A stretch of 12,999 nucleotides of DNA, taken from assembly GCA_949283985.1 (NCBI GenBank), contig CASDUM010000075.1:1-12999 (forward strand), given 5' to 3'. The position numbers were made by a program, and so were the translations under genes. A model generated the notes under the pieces. The model ran no database searches, was not told the origin of the DNA, and saw only the letters and a list, made by a program, of their open reading frames with translations. This stretch comes from an uncultured Mycoplasmataceae bacterium (GTDB lineage Bacteria > Bacillota_I > Bacilli_A > Mycoplasmatales > Mycoplasmoidaceae). The number at the start of each line of letters is the position of its first letter. Positions within the stretch are counted from its first letter, which is position 1. Shown here piece by piece: positions 8,914 to 12,999 of the stretch.

Positions 8914-10488
8914 ATGATGCTAGATAATAAAAATAGAAATAGGAAAATAAACTATGTTGAATTTGAAGATATTCTTGAATTTAAAAAAGATGGAAAAACA
9001 TTCAATAATATTTCTGAAAAGAAAAAAGAATTTAAAAAAGATGTTAATTTAGAAAATGTCAATATCATTAATAACGATCAACAAAATTTATTTAATTCAC
9101 CAAGCAAATCATCATATGTATGAACTGTTTCCTCTGATGCTAATGAGTCTTGTGATACTCAGAATGATGAATGTATTTCAAATCATCAAAAGAGCTTTGA
9201 TGAAGATCCTGAAACAGCAACTTCATCAATTGACGAATTAGAAAATAGAGAAAAAATAAATAATATTGAAGGAATTGTAGAAAGTAATGATATTGAAATT
9301 AATGATGAAACACTAAAGGAAATATTTTCTGAATTAAACACAGAAGATGAAATTGATAATGAAGTTGAAGAAGATGAAGATATATCACTTAATGATTTTA
9401 TAGTTAATTTTGATGATTTTTCTGTTGAAGAAAGCGAAAAATCTGATTGCGAATCAAAATGTGATGATTGTAATTGCGAAAACAATAATAAAGAAAATTC
9501 ATGCAATTGCGATGACTGTGGATGCACCAAAAACAACAACCATTTTGAAATCAGTGATGAACTTTTAGATGATTTAGATTTAGAATATAACATTGATGAT
9601 AGTGAATTTGAATATGATGATATTTTTGACGATGAAGAACTTGATGAAGATGAAGAAATAAGCGAAGAGCTTTATAATCAGTTCAAGCATTTGTTTGAAG
9701 ATACGGGAAAAAGTTCTAATTCTAAAGAGCAAGACAATTCAGAAGATAATCTAGATGAAGTAGTTAGTGTTTTAAATAACAATGATAGTAATGAAGACAA
9801 TAATAAAATAGTAGACGAAATCAATTCATTAAGTAAATCAGATCATTGCAATTGCGATGAATTTAATTGCGTTCAAAATGAAAATACTGAAATTCAATCT
9901 AATGAAGAATTTTCAAATGATAACGAAAAAGAATTTGAATGCCTAGAAGAAGACGATAATTGTCCGTGCGAAGAACATATTATCTCTAATGATGTTGAAA
10001 TTATAGAAGAAGATTCAGAGATCAAACAAGAAGAAAACCTGAATTCTGATGAAGCTATTACTTCAACTATTGAAGTAGAAGAAGCAATAAATAATATAAA
10101 TAGTGAAGAAGTTCAAGAAATAATTGCAACAGAAACAATTAATATAAACCAAGACTTTAAAAAAGAAATTGATGAAAAGACTAATGAACTTTTAAAACAC
10201 AATGAATCATTAGAAAAAATAAAAGAAAAAATATCTCATTTAGAATTATCAATTAAAGAGTTTGATAAAACTAGCATTTATTCACAAAAAGAATTAATTA
10301 ACAAATTAACTGAAACAAGAAATGCATCACCTGAAGAAAAAGAACAACTAATTAAATCTGCTATGCAGAAAATTGAATATATTGAAGAAGTTATTCAAAG
10401 AGCTAAACAATATGATTGTTCATTTCTTGAGGCAATGGTTTCAAAAATAAAAGAAGCTTTAGCTATCTTTGAGGAAAATAATAAATAA
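8914..10488 (+). CDS. Highly acidic, cysteine-cluster protein with C-terminal coiled coil (unknown function)
   Basis: I do not recognise this 524-aa protein. The frame is continuous when the UGA at codon 70 is Trp. AAGGAG ends 2 nt before this ATG and 5 nt before a second in-frame ATG (8917), which may be the real start. Residues 1-60 are basic and charged; residues 75-415 are very rich in Asp, Glu, Asn and Ser and look disordered. Seventeen cysteines are present: a block of eight at 179-204 (spaced CxxxCxxCxC, then CxCxxCxC), a CNCDxxxxC at 312-319, a cluster at 343-352 (CPC, then His355), a pair at 80/87 and one at 502. Residues about 415-524 form a heptad-rich coiled coil (KEIDEKTNELLKHNESLEKI). 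There is no signal peptide or membrane segment, so it is probably cytosolic. The Cys-x-Cys/acidic blocks suggest metal binding; a cytoskeletal or scaffold role is the alternative. Both are guesses. Confidence 0.8.
9502..9860 (+). repeat. Duplicated 14-bp unit encoding the CNCD motif
   Basis: The sequence TGCAATTGCGATGA occurs exactly at 9502-9515 and again at 9847-9860, in the same frame of the acidic protein, encoding Cys-Asn-Cys-Asp plus the next codon's start. A related TGTAATTGCGAA lies at 9469-9480. These mark the cysteine blocks as probable internal duplications. Confidence 0.6.
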
Positions 10489-10502
10489 TTCAAATATTTT
10501 AT

Positions 10503-10539
10503 AAGACTACTAAAGAAAATTTTTTTAGTAGTCTTTTTT
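10503..10539 (+). terminator. Intrinsic terminator after the acidic protein gene
   Basis: A perfect 12-bp stem (10503-10514 with 10524-10535, AAGACTACTAAA and its complement) closes a 9-nt loop and runs into TTTTTT (10534-10539), 14 nt after the stop codon. It ends the upstream transcript. Confidence 0.88.
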
Positions 10540-10704
10540 ATTGGTCCATAAATTTATGCTTAATTCAAAAATTATTTTACTAAAAAATTAAAAAGTATAG
10601 GAAAATCTTGCTTTTTTGCAAAAAAATTCAAAAAAAGTTCAAAAAAAGTCTTGAATTTTTCCTAAATTTGTCCAAAATTCATAATTTTACATAAAAATTT
10701 CCTT
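10540..10704. other. Non-coding stretch with phased A/T tracts, probable curved DNA
   Basis: No gene is visible between the terminator and the next promoter. From 10620 to 10700 there are eight A/T tracts: A7 at 620-626, 630-636 and 641-647, AATTTTT at 654-660, AAATTT at 664-669, AAAATT at 674-679, AATTTT at 683-688 and AAAAATTT at 693-700 (prefix 10). Their centres span 73.5 bp in seven steps, a mean of 10.5 bp, which is one helical turn. Tracts in such phase bend DNA. A 14-bp palindrome TTTTTTGCAAAAAA (10612-10625) and the inverted pair TAGGAAAA (10598-10605)/TTTTCCTA (10657-10664) lie in the same stretch. Confidence 0.55.
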
Positions 10705-10710
10705 TATTAT
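10705..10710 (+). promoter_or_regulatory. Possible -10 box of the small coiled-coil protein gene
   Basis: TATTAT lies just downstream of the phased A/T tracts. TTATAA at 10707-10712 is an overlapping alternative. TTTACA at 10686-10691 is a possible but closely spaced -35 (13-15 nt). The predicted start point falls near 10717, at the base of the adjacent inverted repeat. Confidence 0.35.
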
Positions 10711-10713
10711 AAG

Positions 10714-10750
10714 TGGAAGGTGTTTTAGCAATATTGTATAAAACCTTCCA
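10714..10750 (+). promoter_or_regulatory. Hairpin at the predicted 5' end of the small gene's transcript
   Basis: TGGAAGGTGTTTTA (10714-10727) pairs with TAAAACCTTCCA (10739-10750) with a two-base bulge and an 11-nt loop. It is not followed by a U run, so it is not a terminator. As RNA it could protect the 5' end or control translation; as DNA it could be a repressor operator downstream of the -10. The ribosome site is 18 nt further on. Confidence 0.55.
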
Positions 10751-10778
10751 TAATTTATAATTTTATTCAGGAGTAAAA

Positions 10779-11048
10779 ATGAACAATAATAATTCAAAAG
10801 AAATTTCAAAAAACGAATTTCTAAACATTTTAAAATTATCCACTTGAATTAGCGGAGAAATAAGATACAATAAAAATAAATCAAGATGATGAGTAACTAT
10901 CTTGTTTGAGGAAAAAATGAAGAAAAAAATTAGTAAATACGATCTAATATTAGAAGAATTAAGAAAAATAAATTCACGATTAGATAATATCGAAAATAGA
11001 ATGGAAAATATAGAATCAGAAGCTAGAAAACACGACTGAAACGTATAA
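10779..11048 (+). CDS. Small 89-aa coiled-coil protein (unknown)
   Basis: This gene is visible only with UGA read as Trp, since it has four UGA codons in 89 (including a WW pair at residues 37-38). AGGAG (10769-10773) lies 5 nt before the ATG, and its own promoter-like box and terminator flank it, which argues that it is real. I do not recognise the family. Residues 1-20 are polar (Asn/Lys/Ser). Residues about 22-48 (TWISGEIRYNK, then RWWVTILFEEKM) are aromatic and could form a small fold or membrane-touching segment. Residues about 50-82 form a regular heptad coiled coil (LILEELRKINSRLDNIENRM), likely to oligomerise. It ends in HDWNV. It has no link to its neighbours and sits as a monocistron between two independent units. 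A regulator, a structural protein or a phage remnant are all possible. Confidence 0.65.
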
Positions 11049-11080
11049 AATATAATTTATTGAACATAGATAAAATATAT

Positions 11081-11123
11081 CCATACATTAAATGATGAAC
11101 ATTTTCTTAGTATGGTTTTTTTT
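11081..11123 (+). terminator. Intrinsic terminator after the small coiled-coil gene
   Basis: CCATAC (11081-11086) pairs with GTATGG (11110-11115), enclosing a second stem AAATG (11090-11094) with CATTT (11100-11104), and is followed at once by eight Ts (11116-11123). The two-tier stem 32 nt after the stop codon is a good Rho-independent terminator. Confidence 0.8.
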
Positions 11124-11126
11124 ATA

Positions 11127-11159
11127 TTTTCTTGATAATTTTATGTTTTCTTGATAATT
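11127..11159 (+). repeat. Tandem 14-bp direct repeat upstream of gmk
   Basis: TTTTCTTGATAATT occurs exactly at 11127-11140 and 11146-11159, a 19-bp period, directly before the predicted gmk -10 box. Each copy contains TTGATA, a -35-like hexamer. It may be a paired protein-binding site or a simple local duplication. Confidence 0.6.
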
Positions 11160-11160
11160 A

Positions 11161-11166
11161 TATAAT
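11161..11166 (+). promoter_or_regulatory. Probable -10 box for gmk-rlmN-phosphatase operon
   Basis: A consensus TATAAT follows the tandem 14-bp repeat, giving a leader of about 28 nt before gmk. It lies downstream of a strong terminator, so a new promoter is needed here. The TTGATA copies are 10 and 23 nt upstream of the box, neither at the usual 17. Confidence 0.45.
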
Positions 11167-11199
11167 TGATTGATAGAATGTATTAATAGGAGTTTATTA

Positions 11200-11772
11200 A
11201 TGTCTAAAGGAAAAATAATTATTATAAGTGGCCCTAGTGGCGTTGGTAAAAAAACAATTATTGATAAATTTATAAATGATGAGAGATTTAATTTAAAATA
11301 TAGTGTTTCTGCTACAACAAGAAAACCAAGAGATGGCGAAATTAATGGAAGAGATTACTATTTCCTATCAGAAGAAGAATTTAATGAAAATATCAAAAAC
11401 AATAATTTTTTAGAATGAGCTGAATTTGCAGGAAATAAATATGGAACATTAATTTCGGAAGTTAAAAAATCATTAGAAAATAACAACATAATACTTGAAA
11501 TTGAGGTTCAAGGTGCAACTGCAATAATGCAAAGCAACATTATTGATGATTTATTAACTTTTTTCATAGTTCCACCATCAATTGAAGAATTAGAGAAAAG
11601 ATTAAGAAAAAGAAATACTGAAACAAATGAAAAAATTAATTTAAGAATAAAAAAAGCTTCTGAAGAAATGAAATTATCAAATAAATATTCATATGTTATT
11701 GTTAATGATGATGTTGATGTTGCCGTTAATGAATTTAAAAAGATTTTAGAAAAAGAGCTACTAAATGAATAA
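11200..11772 (+). CDS. gmk: Guanylate kinase
   Basis: Phosphorylates GMP (and dGMP) to GDP with ATP in the cytosol, which is essential for GTP supply. At 190 aa it has normal length, with one UGA Trp (FLEWAEFAG). The P-loop reads GPSGVGKKT (residues 11-19), where the residue after the catalytic Lys17 is Lys, a position that varies in the family (Gly in Bacillus). The GMP-binding segment SATTRKPRDGEINGRDYYF (residues 39-57), the YGT motif, the EIEVQGA strand and the lid RLRKRNTE are all present. The ATG at 11200 is chosen over in-frame upstream TTG codons because AGGAG (11188-11192) is 7 nt away and the protein then starts at the family's usual position. The last 8 nt overlap the start of rlmN. 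Confidence 0.95.
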
Positions 11773-12799
11773 AAAATCCATATATTCAATCACATATGAT
11801 AAATTAGTAAATTTTTTTAAAGAAAATTCAATTAATGAGTTTGTAGCAAAACAAATTTTTGATTGAGTATATAAAAAAAATGTAAGATCATTTGAAGAAA
11901 TGACAAATATTTCAAAAAAGAATATTGAATTACTAAATAACAATTTTTATTTTAATAATGTTAAAGAAATTAATAGACAAATTGATCATGAAGACGAAAC
12001 AATAAAAATCCTTTATGAATTGGAAGATGGAAATAAAGTTGAATCTGTGATAATGAAATTCAATTATGGTTATAGTGCATGTATCAGTTCTCAAGTTGGT
12101 TGTAACATGGGATGTAAATTTTGTGCATCAGGAAAATTAAAAAAAATTAGAAGCTTAACAATTGATGAAATGGTTTTACAAATATTAAATATAAATAAGA
12201 CATTAATGGAAATAAAATCAAAAAAAATAACTTCATTTGTTATTATGGGTATAGGTGAACCTTTTGATAATTTTGATAACATATTAGACTTTATTGAAAT
12301 TGCAAAAGACAGAAAAGCAATCGAAATTGGTTCGAGACATATAACTGTTTCAACTTCAGGGATTGTTCCTAAAATTAAAAAATGAGCGGATTTAAACCTT
12401 CAAGTAAATTTAGCGATTTCACTACATGCTCCAAATGACGAAATTAGAAGTTCAATTATGCCTATAAATAACGCATATCCAATTAATGAACTTATGGACG
12501 CAATTGACTATTATTTAGAAAAAAACAATAGAAGAATAACAATCGAATACATAATGTTAGATGGGATAAATGATTCAAATGAAAATGCTAATGAACTTGC
12601 AAAATTATTAAAAAATAGATTATGTTATGTTAATTTAATTCCTTTTAATGACATAAACAACCCACATTTTTCTAGAAGTAAAAATATAAAAAATTTTGCC
12701 AAGGTATTGAATAATGCTAATATTACATGTACAATTAGACAAGAGAGAGGAAAAAATATTTCTGCCGCTTGTGGACAATTAAGAGCAAAAAATATATAA
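11765..12799 (+). CDS. rlmN: 23S rRNA (adenine2503-C2) methyltransferase RlmN
   Basis: A radical-SAM enzyme that methylates C2 of A2503 in 23S rRNA (and A37 in some tRNAs). The frame gives 344 aa, a normal length, with two UGA Trp codons. The radical-SAM cluster ligands are Cys113, Cys117 and Cys120 (GCNMGCKFC). The methyl-shuttling pair is the C-terminal Cys336 (AACGQLR) and the conserved Cys106 in ACISSQVGC lies ahead of the cluster. GIGEPFDNFDN, ISLHAPND and the LIPFN strand match the family. RlmN is favoured over Cfr by the GQLR ending and by the housekeeping context. The ATG overlaps the gmk stop by 8 nt with no separate strong ribosome site, so it probably depends on gmk translation. 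It sits before the phosphatase gene, as in Bacillus. Confidence 0.95.
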
Positions 12800-12819
12800 T
12801 AATTTTAGAAGGATATATA

Positions 12820-12999
12820 ATGGGAATATTAATTACTAAATCAGATATTGGGTCTGTAAGAGAACAAAATGAAGACTATTGTTGAGCAGGTATCAATAAA
12901 AAAGATATTTTACTAGTTGTATGTGATGGATTAGGAAGTTATAAAGGGAGTAAACTTGCATCAAAAATTGCAGTTGAGCAATTTAAGGAAAGTTTTTTA
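12820..12999 (+). CDS. prpC: PP2C-family Ser/Thr protein phosphatase, N-terminus only (cut by window end)
   Basis: Only the first 60 codons are in the window. Motif I is RxxNED (Arg14-Asp19, in REQNEDYCWAG, where the Trp is UGA) and motif II is VVCDGLGS (metal-binding Asp36), both diagnostic of metal-dependent PP2C phosphatases of the PrpC/Stp type. Such enzymes dephosphorylate targets of the PASTA or related Ser/Thr kinase, often encoded next. AGAAGGA (12807-12813) lies 6 nt before the ATG, 20 nt after rlmN. The order gmk, rlmN, phosphatase suggests that a kinase (prkC) and rsgA could follow beyond the window, an inference from synteny. Confidence 0.9.

Noticed and set aside
9186..9593. Serine-rich minus-strand open frame of 135 codons
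   Set aside because: It is the complement of the Asp/Glu codons (GAT/GAA) of the acidic protein, which read as Ser/Phe on the other strand; no ribosome site and no family resemblance.
10594..10621. Minus-strand promoter-like pair (TTGCAA, 16 nt, TATACT) that could give a small RNA toward the terminator at 10503-10535
   Set aside because: The hairpin has no U run on that strand and AT-rich sequence gives such matches easily; not supported enough to list.
10836..10844. DnaA-box-like TTATCCACT
   Set aside because: A single near-match inside a reading frame, with no cluster of boxes nearby; not an origin signal.
10510..11200. Insertion sequence or mobile element remnant around the small gene
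   Set aside because: No transposase fragment, flanking duplication or terminal repeats could be seen; the inverted repeats there are local hairpins.

Overview
The window reads as a chromosomal segment of a wall-less Mollicute that uses genetic code 4 (UGA = Trp). Base composition is very AT-rich. Nearly every conserved gene stays open only if UGA is read as Trp: I counted 32 in-frame UGA codons in ten genes and saw no UGG Trp codon. Mapped this way, what look like broken fragments become twelve continuous genes. A deoxyxylulose-pathway gene (ispG) would fit the few mycoplasmas that keep that pathway, such as the M. penetrans/iowae-like group; this lineage guess is an inference.

Layout. (1) 2-1800, plus: the 3' part of a KtrB/TrkH-type K+ transporter subunit, overlapping a 149-aa protein I do not recognise. 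A near-perfect bidirectional terminator (1794-1830) separates these from a convergent gene. (2) 1829-3568, minus: one 579-aa ABC exporter polypeptide, with an ABC-2-like membrane half first and the ATPase half second. (3) 3646-8858, plus: ispG; a long ECF-type S component; then gatC, gatA and gatB, encoding the Asp/Glu-tRNA amidotransferase. ispG diverges from the ABC gene and shares a small promoter region with it. The S component sits 9 nt before gatC, so it is probably in the gat operon. (4) 8914-10488: a 524-aa, extremely acidic protein with 17 cysteines in clustered Cys-x-Cys motifs and a C-terminal coiled coil, ending at a clear terminator. (5) 10489-11199: a non-coding stretch with helically phased A/T tracts, a promoter-proximal hairpin, an isolated 89-aa coiled-coil gene, and that gene's own terminator. 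(6) 11200-12999: gmk, rlmN and the start of a PP2C phosphatase gene, in an order that recalls the gmk/rlmN/prpC/prkC/rsgA region of Firmicutes.

The best-understood genes serve information processing (GatCAB for Gln-tRNA and possibly Asn-tRNA, Gmk for GDP supply, RlmN for rRNA/tRNA methylation) and membrane transport (K+, an ABC exporter, an ECF vitamin-type importer). The least understood parts are the acidic cysteine-rich protein and the 10.6-11.1 kb island with its curved-DNA signature. I found no tRNA, rRNA, CRISPR array or insertion sequence.
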